Counted from the stretch's first letter, positions 8,017 to 16,695 are shown. The stretch: 64,000 nucleotides of DNA from JBHJGS01 sp050331575 (GCA_050331575.1 JBHJGS010000038.1:1-64000), one strand, 5' to 3'. Numbers and translations: made by a program. Notes: generated by a model not told the origin, from the letters alone.

Positions 8017-9471
8017 ATGGCACATCATCACGGTATGGAACCTTTGAAGAATATGGCCGCCTTTTGCAGGCGCGACCATGAACAAACGCGCGAAGACCGG
8101 TTTGGCCGCATGTTTCCGGATCTGGCGCCGGCCTATATCTCGCCTCACACGCTGCGCATCATCGGCGCACCGCGCGGACCGATGGACAGCGGCCGGCGCG
8201 ACAGAAATGCCAGTTCCGTCTCTGCGGGCATGGTCATTTTCGGCCAATTCGTGGACCATGACATCACGCTGGACGTGACCTCCAGCTTCGACCGCGTCAA
8301 TGAGCCGGGCGAGATCGGCAATGTGCGCACGCCGACCCTGGATCTGGATTGCATTTACGGCGCCGGGCCCGAACCGCAGCCGTATCTTTATAGCCAAACC
8401 GCTCCCTTCAATGGCGTCAAGCTGCTGACCGGGGCGGACATGCCGGACGCCACGCCGCTGCAAAAGCAAGATCTGCTGCGCGGCCCCAATGGCCGGGCGA
8501 TCATCGGCGATCCGCGCAATGACGAGAATGGCGTCATCGGTCAGATGCAACTGGCGATGATCCGCTTCCACAATAATATGGCGCAGCGACTGCACGACAC
8601 GGAAGGCCTGGAGGGTCACGACCTCTATGAAGAGGCGCGGCGGCTGACCACCTGGCATTATCAATGGACCGTCGTGAACGACTTTTTGGTGGCCATGTGC
8701 GGCCGCGCGGTGGTTGACCGAATTCTCGGCTGTGGGCGCGAATATTATTGCCCGAAAGTACCGTTCATCCCGGTGGAATTCGCCGTCGCCGCCTACCGCT
8801 TCGGCCATTCCATGGTTCCCATGTCGCTGCGCGTGCAGGAGAATGGCGACGCCCATGAGCTGTTCGGCTCGGTGCTCGGGGAAGGCTTCAGCCCGCTCTC
8901 CAGCGAGCAGGCCGTCGTCGAATGGGCCGCCCTGTTCGAAACGCCCGGTAGTCAAAGCTTTGAACCGGCAGATCGGATGGATACGCTGCTGGCCAGCGAC
9001 CTTCTGGCTTTGCCCTTTATCGGCGCGGGTGACGAACGCTCGCTGGCAACCCGCAATCTTCTACGTGGCAACAGCTTCCTTCTGCCAGGCGGCGACACCG
9101 TGGCCGAGAAAATGGGCCGGCCGCATGCCGAAATCGAGCGGGTCATGGCGCGTATTCACGCCATGTCTGACGGCCTGATCCGGAAGGGCGCGCCCTTGTG
9201 GCTGTACCTTCTCGCCGAGGCCGAACTGATCGGCAAGGAGACCCAGGAGGGCCGGTTTGAGCAGGGCGAGGGGCTGGGCCCGGTGGGCGCGCGCATCGTC
9301 GCTGAAGTGCTGATCGGCCTGATGGAGCTGGACGAGCGCAGCTATCTGGGCGCCAATCGCAGTTTCGTGCCGGATGAGGCGTTCGATACCGTGGGCAAGA
9401 TCCTCGCCTCCACAGAATTGGCCGAAACGGAACTAAACGGCATCCGCCGCGAGCGCCAGCCGGCCGAATAG
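8017..9471 (+). CDS. Animal-type heme peroxidase (peroxidase-cyclooxygenase superfamily)
   Basis: A 484-residue protein. The distal His is His81 in FGQFVDHDIT; the Ca-site and Arg region GDPRNDEN spans about 164-171; RFHNN follows; and the proximal His is His264 in YRFGHSMVP. These are the diagnostic motifs of the bacterial branch of the peroxidase-cyclooxygenase superfamily, which oxidises halides or phenols with H2O2. No signal peptide is visible, so it is either cytosolic or exported by a route without one. AAGGGAGA supports the start. It is isolated, with repeats upstream and a terminator directly downstream; such genes are patchy in alphaproteobacteria, so acquisition is possible. Confidence 0.88.
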   Translation: MAHHHGMEPLKNMAAFCRRDHEQTREDRFGRMFPDLAPAYISPHTLRIIGAPRGPMDSGRRDRNASSVSAGMVIFGQFVDHDITLDVTSSFDRVNEPGEIGNVRTPTLDLDCIYGAGPEPQPYLYSQTAPFNGVKLLTGADMPDATPLQKQDLLRGPNGRAIIGDPRNDENGVIGQMQLAMIRFHNNMAQRLHDTEGLEGHDLYEEARRLTTWHYQWTVVNDFLVAMCGRAVVDRILGCGREYYCPKVPFIPVEFAVAAYRFGHSMVPMSLRVQENGDAHELFGSVLGEGFSPLSSEQAVVEWAALFETPGSQSFEPADRMDTLLASDLLALPFIGAGDERSLATRNLLRGNSFLLPGGDTVAEKMGRPHAEIERVMARIHAMSDGLIRKGAPLWLYLLAEAELIGKETQEGRFEQGEGLGPVGARIVAEVLIGLMELDERSYLGANRSFVPDEAFDTVGKILASTELAETELNGIRRERQPAE

Positions 9472-9480
9472 CAAGGGCTA

Positions 9481-9512
9481 AGGGCGCTCGTGCGTGCGAG
9501 AGCGAGCGCCCT
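9481..9512 (+). terminator. Terminator after the peroxidase gene
   Basis: AGGGCGCTCG (9481-9490) pairs perfectly with CGAGCGCCCT (9503-9512) around a 12-nt loop, followed by GTTGCTTTC, 10 nt after the stop codon. Confidence 0.7.
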
Positions 9513-9925
9513 GTTGCTTTCAAGACCCGCACTATCTGCTGAAAGAGCCGCTATAGAGATCGGACTCATCTTGATCCGCGATCCAGGCGTTGCGGCCATT
9601 TCAGAACCTCCATGGTTGAATTTCGGCATCGATATCATACTAGAGAGAACCAAGCAAGAACATCGTCCATATTTCGTCCTTCTTCGTTCATCCACCCACC
9701 ACCCATAGAGGCTTTTTCCACGGGCGATATGGGGTCGGGGCCAAGAAAAGGCCTCGATGGGCGGGGCCTTGACGAACCAAACAGAAGGAGAAGAAGCCTG
9801 AAACTCTCATTCTGCTTTCATATAGCCTCAAAACGACCGTTGAACTGCACGCCTTATATTAGCTGGCGGAACTGGCGGGCCGTCTCTCCGGCGGTCCTTT
9901 AGGACCAAGCCTACCGCCGCGGAAG

Positions 9926-9944
9926 ACGCCCGCCCAGGCGTTTT
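9926..9944 (+). terminator. Intrinsic-terminator-like hairpin
   Basis: ACGCC (9926-9930) pairs with GGCGT (9937-9941) around a 6-nt loop and runs into TTTTCTC. No gene on the plus strand precedes it closely, so it may end an unannotated RNA. Confidence 0.4.
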
Positions 9945-10095
9945 CTCACAATCACAACAATGTTCAATTCGTGTGATACGCGCTCCTGGTTTTATCAATG
10001 AGGGACGCCAGACTTCGGAGCATCGAAGGCCACGACGGCGGCCTGGGCGGGCAGCCCGCCCCATCGCAAGGCGCCGCGCGCCGCGCGATCAAAAA

Positions 10096-10172
10096 TGGTG
10101 CGCCCGGCAGGACTCGAACCTGCAACCTGAAGATTAGAAGTCTACTGCTCTATCCGGTTGAGCTACGGGCGC
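10096..10172 (-). tRNA. tRNA-Arg (anticodon TCT)
   Basis: Read on the minus strand it folds as a full cloverleaf: acceptor GCGCCCG/CGGGCGC, D stem GCTC/GAGC, anticodon loop CTTCTAA with anticodon TCT, T stem GCAGG/CCTGC with loop TTCGAGT, discriminator A and encoded CCA (10098-10096). The anticodon stem has one T-T mismatch (positions 28-42). It decodes AGA, a rare codon at this GC content. Confidence 0.95.
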
Positions 10173-10252
10173 TTGGGATGGCTGTGTTTAGCGGTGTGGT
10201 GGGGCTTTGTCATCCCGTTTGCCGCCTGTTTGCAGCCCGTTTGCAGCTGGGG

Positions 10253-10546
10253 TCAGCCCCGGCGCGTCCGTGTCGCCTTGTGAAAGTCTGGTGGTTTGCC
10301 GCGCAGCCAGCCGACGAATTTGGCAATCTCTGGATGGCCGCGCAGCGCCTCGGCGGTGGCGTAACGGCGGGCCAGGGTGCGTTCGTCGAACACCGCGTGG
10401 ATCTTGCGGTGGCAGATCGGATGAACCGGCACGGTCTCGCGGCCGCCCTGGCTCTTCGGCACCGGATGGTGCCGTTCCACCCGCCGGCCAAGCGGCCGTC
10501 CGCACAAAAAGCACGGGTCTGCCTCAGTGCGACGATCCTGACCCAT
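10253..10546 (-). CDS. Small HNH endonuclease-like protein
   Basis: A 97-residue protein with CFLCGRPLGRRVERHHPVPKSQGG...HPICHRKIHA. This is the HNH fold with the first CxxC zinc knuckle, the HH metal/catalytic pair, and a second knuckle CHxxxH. The frame stays open far upstream, but the domain starts just after the ATG at 10546, and longer versions would overlap the start of the PRC-barrel gene on the other strand. Small stand-alone HNH proteins like this are widespread; the target and role are unknown. It lies downstream of no other minus-strand gene. Confidence 0.7.
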   Translation of the reverse strand: MGQDRRTEADPCFLCGRPLGRRVERHHPVPKSQGGRETVPVHPICHRKIHAVFDERTLARRYATAEALRGHPEIAKFVGWLRGKPPDFHKATRTRRG

Positions 10547-10648
10547 CTCTGCCACGCAAAACCTCAAATCCGCCACAAAGCGTCGCGGGACATCCACATT
10601 CGCAGCCGATGTGTGATGTGTCACCCCGCATGACCATAGGAGGGATAT

Positions 10649-11128
10649 ATGCGTAAGATGACGATGACGGCGATGACCGCTATTCTGGGTACGGGCCTGA
10701 TGCTGGCCCCGGCTTTCGCCCAAGAAAGCGAGCGCAGCCACAATGACAAAAGCCAATCCTATGCCGATATCGAGACCTCAGCGGGCAGCATCACCCAGCT
10801 GAGCCTGAACCAGGCGCAAGAGCGCATCGGCACCCAGGTGAAGGGCGCGGATGGCTCCAAGGTCGGCGAGATCGAAGATTTTGTCATGGGCGAGGATGAT
10901 CAGATCCGGGCGCTGGTGGTTGAGCTGCAGGAGAATTTCGGCGGCCAGGGCAGCAAGATGGTCAAGATCGACGCCACCCAGGTGGCCATGGCGCAGGACC
11001 ATGTGCGCCTGAGCATGACCAGCGACCAGCTGCGCGACCTGCCGGACTTCAATGCTGAGGAAGATCTGCAGCAAAATATGACGCTGGCGTCCAAGCAGAT
11101 GAAGGACAAGAAGCGCTCCAGCTATTAG
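10649..11128 (+). CDS. Exported PRC-barrel domain protein
   Basis: A 159-residue protein with a signal peptide (MRKMTMTAMTAILG...APAFA|QE). A PRC-barrel follows over about residues 52-125 (ERIGTQVKGADGSKVGEIEDFVMGEDDQIRALVVEL... ending VRLSMTSDQLRDLP). The charged Gln/Lys-rich tail has no further domain. A very strong ribosome binding site (AGGAGGG) precedes the ATG. Periplasmic PRC-barrel proteins are common in alphaproteobacteria and often respond to envelope or osmotic stress; the role is not known in detail. Confidence 0.82.
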   Translation: MRKMTMTAMTAILGTGLMLAPAFAQESERSHNDKSQSYADIETSAGSITQLSLNQAQERIGTQVKGADGSKVGEIEDFVMGEDDQIRALVVELQENFGGQGSKMVKIDATQVAMAQDHVRLSMTSDQLRDLPDFNAEEDLQQNMTLASKQMKDKKRSSY

Positions 11129-11134
11129 AGCGGC

Positions 11135-11166
11135 CGAACCGCCTCGCAACTCAGCGCGGCGGTTCG
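11135..11166 (+). terminator. Hairpin after PRC-barrel gene (proximal)
   Basis: CGAACCGCC (11135-11143) pairs with GGCGGTTCG (11158-11166) around a 14-nt loop, 6 nt after the stop codon. There is no T-run. Confidence 0.5.
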
Positions 11167-11185
11167 ACCCAGTTCTGGAAGACGC

Positions 11186-11230
11186 GATGCCCCCGCCCGT
11201 GCCCCTGGCCCCTGCCCCGGCGGGGGCATC
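11186..11230 (+). terminator. Hairpin after PRC-barrel gene (distal)
   Basis: GATGCCCCCGCC (11186-11197) pairs perfectly with GGCGGGGGCATC (11219-11230), a 12-bp GC-rich stem, followed by GTGTTT. With the proximal hairpin it gives a double terminator between the PRC-barrel and threonine synthase genes. The rest of 11231-11426 shows nothing but the next ribosome binding site. Confidence 0.6.
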
Positions 11231-11426
11231 GTGTTTACCGATCAGGCCGCGCGCGCTCCTGCGCCCCGCGGCCAGACCGGCCCCGTACCCCTGCGGCCCA
11301 TGATCAGACGGGCTCGCGATCAGATGCGGCCCGGCATGGAGCAACGGGTGCCGCGTCCACCGGCGCGCAAGACAATTTCGTTTGGACATCGGGTGCGCTA
11401 AAGCCGGGCGGGAAAGGAGCCCACCG

Positions 11427-12671
11427 ATGCCCGAGCCCGCCTCACACAGCTTCGTCTCCCATCTGGAATGCGGCCTCACTGGCGACCGCCATGGGGCGGG
11501 CCGTATCCATAATCTGTCCGCCGCCGGCCGGCCGCTCCTGGTGCGCTATGATCTGGCGCGCGCGAAGGCGCAGCTGCGCCGCAGCGATCTGACCGGTGAG
11601 GGCCTGTGGCGGTATGCGCCCCTGCTGCCGGTCACCCGCGCGGACAATCGCATCAGTCTGGGCGAGGTGATGACCCCGCTGATCGGGCTTGACCGATTGG
11701 GCCCGACGCCCGGCGCGCTGTGGGTGAAGGATGAAAGCCGCCTGCCAACCGGCTCGTTCAAGGCGCGCGGGCTCGCCCTGGCGGTGTCCATGGCAAAGGA
11801 ATTCGGCATCACGCGCATGGCCATGCCGACCAACGGCAATGCCGGCGCAGCGCTGGCCGCCTATGCCTCCCGCGCCGGCATCGAAAGCTTCGTCTTCTGC
11901 CCGGACGACACGCCGGAGGCCAATGTCTGCGAAATCGCACTCCAGGGCGCCAAGGTGTGGACCGTCAACGGCCTGATCAATGATTGCGGCAAGCTGGTCG
12001 CGGCAGGCAAGGAAGCCATGGGCTGGTTCGACGTGTCGACGCTGAAAGAGCCCTACCGGATCGAGGGCAAGAAGACCATGGGCCTGGAACTGGCCGAGCA
12101 GCTGGGCTGGCGCCTGCCCGACGCGATCTTCTATCCCACCGGCGGCGGCACCGGGCTGATCGGCATGTGGAAGGCATTCCACGAACTGAAGGCCCTGGGC
12201 TGGATCGATGGGCCTCTGCCGAAGATGATCGCGGTGCAGTCCACCGGCTGCGCGCCGATCGTGAAGGCCTGGCAGGACGGCACGCGCCATGCCGAGCTAT
12301 GGCAAGGCGCCCGCACCGTGGCCGCGGGCATTCGCGTGCCGGTGGCGGTGGGCGATTTCCTGATCCTGGACGCGGTGCGCGACAGCGGCGGCTGGGCTGA
12401 AGCCGTGGAGGATGAGGCGATCCTTGAGGCGCGCGACCGCGCCGCGCGCAGCGAAGGCCTGCTGCTCTGCCCGGAGGGCGCAGCCACCCTGGTCGCCTAC
12501 GAACAGGCTCTGGCCGACGGCCGCATCGCAGCCGACGCCCAGGCGGTGCTGTTCAATTGCGGCTCCGGCCTGAAATACCCCCTGCCCAACCGCGCCGGCA
12601 CCCTGGACCGCACCCAGCCGATCGACTGGCACGCCCTGGCCCGCGGCGAGCCGCCCCAAGCTGCCGCCTAG
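11427..12671 (+). CDS. thrC: Threonine synthase (PLP-dependent, fold type II)
   Basis: A 414-residue enzyme that should convert O-phosphohomoserine to threonine with pyridoxal phosphate. The PLP Lys is Lys112 in TGSFKARG, and the phosphate-binding loop is GGGTGL near residue 238; N-terminal cysteine and loop features resemble the shorter archaeal/plant-like threonine synthases, not E. coli ThrC. A general threonine dehydratase-like enzyme is the alternative. I chose the ATG at 11427 because AAAGGAG stands 7 nt upstream; the frame is open to 11382. It is monocistronic and convergent with the TonB receptor gene, 12 nt apart. Confidence 0.82.
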   Translation: MPEPASHSFVSHLECGLTGDRHGAGRIHNLSAAGRPLLVRYDLARAKAQLRRSDLTGEGLWRYAPLLPVTRADNRISLGEVMTPLIGLDRLGPTPGALWVKDESRLPTGSFKARGLALAVSMAKEFGITRMAMPTNGNAGAALAAYASRAGIESFVFCPDDTPEANVCEIALQGAKVWTVNGLINDCGKLVAAGKEAMGWFDVSTLKEPYRIEGKKTMGLELAEQLGWRLPDAIFYPTGGGTGLIGMWKAFHELKALGWIDGPLPKMIAVQSTGCAPIVKAWQDGTRHAELWQGARTVAAGIRVPVAVGDFLILDAVRDSGGWAEAVEDEAILEARDRAARSEGLLLCPEGAATLVAYEQALADGRIAADAQAVLFNCGSGLKYPLPNRAGTLDRTQPIDWHALARGEPPQAAA

Positions 12672-12683
12672 GGCCTTACCATT

Positions 12684-14990
12684 CTAGAATCCGACGCGGA
12701 CCCGCACAAAGCCGTTGACGCCCGGGTCGGGTCGGGTGGTTCCGGGCACGCTGGGCTGCAGGATCAAGGTGTCGGTGACGTTTTGCACGCCGGCATTCAG
12801 GCTGAGCCAGTCGGTCAGCTGATAGGCCCCGAACAGGTCGAGGCGGACGAAGCTGTCGAGTGTCTCGCCACCGAAAATGAAGGCCGGCGGGCCGCCGATC
12901 ACCGGCTGCAGCAGATTGGGCAGCGACGTTGTCAGACCATTCGCCCGGTCGGATTGATAGACCACGCCCGCACCCAAGCTCAGCCCCGCCAAGGGCCCCG
13001 GCGGCAGGCGATAGGTGATCAGCCCGCTGGCCACATGGTTCGCCACGCCGGGGATCGGTTCGCCCGGCACCGTGCCCGCGTCGGTGGGGATCACCACGTC
13101 GGAGTCGATGAAGGCGTAGTTGGCCAGCACCGTCAGCCCGTCGAGCAGCTCGCCCTCCACGGTGACTTCCAGGCCACGGCTGGATTGGATGGTGTCGACG
13201 GAATCGGCGAAGGCCACCGTGGTCACCGGCACATTCTCCACCTCGATATCAAAGCCGGTCAGCGTGACCTGCAGCCGGTCGGGGATCGGGTCGAAGCGCA
13301 GGCCGCCTTCGAACACCCGGCCTTCCTGGGGCGCGGGGACTTGGGTATCGAATTCGCCGGGCAGATTGACCACGAAGGATTGGGACCAACTGAAGAACAA
13401 GGATAGCGGCAGGTCGGCGAAGGGCTCCACCACCAGCCCCGCGCGCGGGGAGAATTCGGTGATATCGGCCTCATCGGCGCTGCCGTCGCCGCTGTCCGCG
13501 CCAAAGGTCGAGCGCTGGTCGACGAAATCGACCCGGCCGCCGCCCAGAAGATGGATGCGCTCGCCGATGTCGATCTGGTCGAAGAAGATCAGGCCGACGG
13601 TGTCCACCTCGGTGTCCGAGGGCACGCCGCCCTCAAAGGTCGCCGGCAGGCCCACCTCCAGCATCGGGTCGGACACGCTGAGCAGGTTGAGATCCAGCGA
13701 CAGCGCGCCGTCGACGAGCACCGGCGGAAAATCCAGAAAGCTGTTGGAATTGAAGGTGAACTGGTCGACATGCTGATATTCCACCGAGGCCAGCACATGG
13801 TGGGTCAGCGCACCAGTCTGGAAGGTGCCATTGATATCGGCGCGGACCGTGGCGGTGGTGTTGGTGAAATCGCGGTCCTCCACGGAGCGCAGCAGCGTGT
13901 CGCCGCCGATGAGCGGCTCCGGCAGCGTCAGTTCCAGTCCCGGCCCCAGCGGGATCGGCACACCGGCGGGCAAGAACACCGGCTCCGGGAAGATCAGCAC
14001 CGGCTCGGTGGCGATGCCATCGAAATCATTGGCGATCACCGCACCGGTCAGCTGGGCCGACCACCGGTCATTGAAGATGTGGCTGACCTCCAGAAAGCCG
14101 CTGATATCTTCATTGCGGACGGTGCCGACGCTGGGATCGCCGAAAAAATCGCCGCGCTCGCCGACCAAGTCGCCGTCGGTGGTGAACACAAGGCCCCGGT
14201 CGAACGGCGTCTCCGTGCGCAGATATTCGCCACGCAGCAAAATGGTGGTGCGCTCGCCGGGCGTGACCAACAGGCTGGGGGAGACGAATTGGCGGTTTTC
14301 CGGGAAGGTTTCATCGAAGGCGTCCTGAAAGCGAAAGCTATTGCCGCCTTCAAAGGCGCTGATCAGGCGCACCGCCACCGTGTCGGACACGGGCGCATTG
14401 ATGTCGACCTCCCCGCGGGTGCGGATCAGGCTGGAGCCTTCCAGGACGACACTGCCGAAGAAGCGCTCGGTGGTGGGGCGCTTGCGCACCACATTGACCA
14501 CCCCGCCAGGCCCGCCCTGCCCGAACAGCGCCGAGCCAGGTCCGCGCAGGATTTCCGTGCGTTCGATGGCCGCGGCATCGCGCCGCCGCGGATTGCCGGC
14601 AACACTGCCATTCTGCAGCACGCCGTCATCGGCGACGCTGGCGCTAAAGCCACGGAACAGGAAGCTCTCGCTTTGCCCGCCGAACTGATTGGCCTGCGCA
14701 CCGCCGACGGCAAAATCGATCAGATCATCCAAGCGGGCGCCGCCGATCTGGTTCAGAATGTCGCCGTCCAGCACCTGAATCGCCAGGGGCTGCTCGTCAA
14801 GCGGCACATTCAGCCGTGTGCCGACGCCTGAGCCGACCGCGTCGGGATACGGCCGCCCGGTGACGACCAGTTCTTCCAGCGGCGGTCGGTTCGCCGCGTC
14901 TTCGGCCGCAGGCAAGCCTTGCGACAAAGCCGGCACGGCGCTGCCGGCCAACAATCCGGCAAGCAAGGGCATGGGCGCGCTTTTGATCAT
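12684..14990 (-). CDS. TonB-dependent siderophore receptor
   Basis: A 768-residue outer-membrane protein: signal peptide to about residue 24 (VPALSQ|G), a TonB-box-like stretch (LEELVVTG), a plug domain (about 50-160, with VLDGDILNQIGGARLDDLIDF and ERTEILRGPGSALFGQGGPGGVVN), then a long beta-barrel ending in VRVRVGF with the terminal Phe typical of barrel assembly. The sequence is of the ferrichrome/ferrioxamine receptor type (FhuA/FoxA/FpvA group); the ligand cannot be told. The ATG at 14990 is preceded by AAAGGTG; a GTG directly before it (14993) is less likely. It lies downstream of two iron-uptake-type membrane genes on the same strand. Confidence 0.9.
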   Translation of the reverse strand: MIKSAPMPLLAGLLAGSAVPALSQGLPAAEDAANRPPLEELVVTGRPYPDAVGSGVGTRLNVPLDEQPLAIQVLDGDILNQIGGARLDDLIDFAVGGAQANQFGGQSESFLFRGFSASVADDGVLQNGSVAGNPRRRDAAAIERTEILRGPGSALFGQGGPGGVVNVVRKRPTTERFFGSVVLEGSSLIRTRGEVDINAPVSDTVAVRLISAFEGGNSFRFQDAFDETFPENRQFVSPSLLVTPGERTTILLRGEYLRTETPFDRGLVFTTDGDLVGERGDFFGDPSVGTVRNEDISGFLEVSHIFNDRWSAQLTGAVIANDFDGIATEPVLIFPEPVFLPAGVPIPLGPGLELTLPEPLIGGDTLLRSVEDRDFTNTTATVRADINGTFQTGALTHHVLASVEYQHVDQFTFNSNSFLDFPPVLVDGALSLDLNLLSVSDPMLEVGLPATFEGGVPSDTEVDTVGLIFFDQIDIGERIHLLGGGRVDFVDQRSTFGADSGDGSADEADITEFSPRAGLVVEPFADLPLSLFFSWSQSFVVNLPGEFDTQVPAPQEGRVFEGGLRFDPIPDRLQVTLTGFDIEVENVPVTTVAFADSVDTIQSSRGLEVTVEGELLDGLTVLANYAFIDSDVVIPTDAGTVPGEPIPGVANHVASGLITYRLPPGPLAGLSLGAGVVYQSDRANGLTTSLPNLLQPVIGGPPAFIFGGETLDSFVRLDLFGAYQLTDWLSLNAGVQNVTDTLILQPSVPGTTRPDPGVNGFVRVRVGF

Positions 14991-15009
14991 CACGGCGGCA
15001 CCTTTCTAC

Positions 15010-15024
15010 GAGAATGAGAATGCG
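15010..15024 (-). promoter_or_regulatory. Putative Fur box before the TonB receptor gene
   Basis: GAGAATGAGAATGCG differs little from the hexamer pattern GATAAT-GATAAT recognised by Fur. It lies 20-34 nt upstream of the receptor start, where a repressor site would be expected. No binding evidence is available. Confidence 0.35.
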
Positions 15025-15082
15025 GGTTGTTTGCATACGGGAGCCGGGCGCCCCAGGCAGGCGCGAAGCGGGTCAGGTCGTG

Positions 15083-15508
15083 TTAGGGAAACTCTGGTGT
15101 CCAGCGGATCTCAACGGGGCGGCCGTCGGTGCCGCGCGCGGAAAGCGCGATCTCGGTCACCGCCGGCGGGCGCGTGGTCAGCCGGGCACGCAGGGTATTG
15201 GGATTGCCGTGCAGCGCCGCGCGCGCCTGGCCCGCCTGAACCGTCAGATCGGCCAGGTGCCGCGAACAGCTGGCATCCACCCGCACGCGGACGAACAGCG
15301 CGTCCTTCAGCGCCCGTCCGCCGACCTCGACGGGACATCCGGCAAGCAGGCCCGATGCGGTCCAGGTGCCGAAGTTCGGTCGCCCGCGATCGATTCGGTC
15401 GATATAGATTGGCACCACGGCGAGGCAGAACAGAACCAACACCAGGCTGGGCCATTTCCACACGCCCATACCGCGCCAGGCGGGCCGAAGGCTGCGCGCG
15501 CGGGTCAT
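15083..15508 (-). CDS. Small membrane-anchored protein of the PepSY/TonB cluster
   Basis: A 141-residue protein with a single N-terminal membrane segment (about residues 18-36, WPSLVLVLFCLAVVPIYI) and a periplasmic domain containing two cysteines (C58 and C81 by eye) that might form a disulfide. No known domain is recognised. Its ATG overlaps the stop of the PepSY gene by 4 nt, so it probably assists the same iron-uptake step. Confidence 0.65.
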   Translation of the reverse strand: MTRARSLRPAWRGMGVWKWPSLVLVLFCLAVVPIYIDRIDRGRPNFGTWTASGLLAGCPVEVGGRALKDALFVRVRVDASCSRHLADLTVQAGQARAALHGNPNTLRARLTTRPPAVTEIALSARGTDGRPVEIRWTPEFP

Positions 15509-16695
15509 TCCGCCGCCTCCGCCAGCGCCATTACCTGGAGACCGTGCGCCCCCTTCGCCGCGGCGTTGCGGATGCGGCGGGAATAGATATAGACCCCGCT
15601 CAACGACATGCCGGACAGGATGATGCCGAAGACGAAATAGACCAGCTTGCCCGGCAGGCCGGCGAACGTGCCGAAATGCAGCGGGTCGGCCATCTCGGCG
15701 ATGCGCTGATGGGCGCCCAGATCGCTCGCCTGAAGCAGACCGACCACGGCGCCGTCCTCAGGCCGGATCCGGACTTCATTGGCCCGGTCGCGCACCAGGA
15801 TGGCATCGGTCTGGCCCTGAAAGCGCACCGGATCCCCAGCGAAATGCGGCAGCACAACGGTGTTGACCGCGAACCCGTTCAAAGCCGCGCCTGCGCGGGC
15901 GGCCAGAGCGGTCAAGGATGTGTCCGCTGGCATGGGCGCCTCTGCGGTGATCGGTCGAACCGCCAGAACGGGGGCGCGGCCGCCCAGCGCCTCCACCAAA
16001 TACCACAAGGCGGTAATCGCCATCAGCGCGGCGAACCAGAGGCCCCAAAGCCCCCCCAGCCGGTGCAGGTCGCCCCACAAGGTGCGGGCGTCGCGCGTCC
16101 GCGGCTTGCGGAAGAAGCCGCGCCAGAACCGGCGATAGACCACCAAGCCGGTGATGATCGAGCCCAGCAGCAGGATCGAGAAGGCCGACACCAGCGCCAC
16201 CCCCCACCAGGTGAAGATCATCAGCCGGCGATGGGCATCGCGGAACAGGCGCTGGGCATTGAACCAGCCGGTGTCGCCCTGCACCGCGAGGCTTTCGGGA
16301 TGCACCCAGATCCGGCGAAGCGCGCCGGTTTCGGTGTGCGCCCACACCTCTGCGGCGAACCACGGGTCTTGCGGCGCATGCAGCCGTTCAGGCGCCCAGT
16401 CCGGATAGGCCGCCCGCACCGCATCATAGACCCCCTGCCAGTCTATCGAGTCGGTCTGGACCGGCGGCCACACGCGCCGGGTGTCGTCGATCAGCCAGTC
16501 GATCTCATGGCTGACCGTGGCCAAAGTCCCAGTGATCAGGATGAAGCTCATCAGAATTGACAGCTTCAACCCAAACCAGCGATGCACATTGAGCCAGACC
16601 CGCCGAGCCGCACGGTCACCCTGAAAATGAGACTGCGTTGCGTTATCGGCGTTAACGGGCCCTGTCAAGGGGTCGGCGGCCGAACCCCTCTGCAT
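15505..16695 (-). CDS. PepSY-associated TM protein (PiuB-like, iron uptake)
   Basis: A 396-residue inner-membrane protein with about four transmembrane helices: near residues 45-65 (LSILMSFILITGTLATV), 165-190 (WWGVALVSAFSILLLGSIITGLVVY), 215-235, and 350-370. A periplasmic PepSY-like region lies between the first two helices. The RRVWLNVHRWFGL opening is typical of the PiuB/iron-regulated PepSY family, thought to act as a ferric-siderophore reductase. It heads the small iron-uptake cluster ending in the TonB receptor. No Fur site is evident upstream of this gene. Confidence 0.82.
   Translation of the reverse strand: MQRGSAADPLTGPVNADNATQSHFQGDRAARRVWLNVHRWFGLKLSILMSFILITGTLATVSHEIDWLIDDTRRVWPPVQTDSIDWQGVYDAVRAAYPDWAPERLHAPQDPWFAAEVWAHTETGALRRIWVHPESLAVQGDTGWFNAQRLFRDAHRRLMIFTWWGVALVSAFSILLLGSIITGLVVYRRFWRGFFRKPRTRDARTLWGDLHRLGGLWGLWFAALMAITALWYLVEALGGRAPVLAVRPITAEAPMPADTSLTALAARAGAALNGFAVNTVVLPHFAGDPVRFQGQTDAILVRDRANEVRIRPEDGAVVGLLQASDLGAHQRIAEMADPLHFGTFAGLPGKLVYFVFGIILSGMSLSGVYIYSRRIRNAAAKGAHGLQVMALAEAAE

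Larger units (their letters stand above)
9472..10095. other. 624-nt non-coding stretch between peroxidase gene and tRNA
   Basis: No ORF here has a ribosome binding site or protein-like composition. It holds the peroxidase terminator, a locally AT-rich segment (about 9560-9720), nested stems GGCGGT/ACCGCC (9890-9918) around GGTCC/GGACC (9893-9906), and a terminator-like hairpin at 9926-9944. This arrangement leaves room for a small RNA on the plus strand ending near 9945. I could not match it to 6S RNA, SRP RNA or tmRNA. Confidence 0.5.

Noticed and set aside
9490..9708. 72-residue open frame after the peroxidase gene
   Set aside because: It runs through the terminator hairpin, lacks a ribosome binding site and shows no family resemblance.
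10215..10248. Short direct repeats (GTTTGC) between tRNA and HNH gene as a CRISPR or attachment site
   Set aside because: Units are only 7-9 bp, irregularly spaced, and do not match the tRNA 3' end.
13551..14831. 426-codon antisense frame in the TonB receptor gene
   Set aside because: Same reason: a shadow of a GC-rich gene, without motifs.
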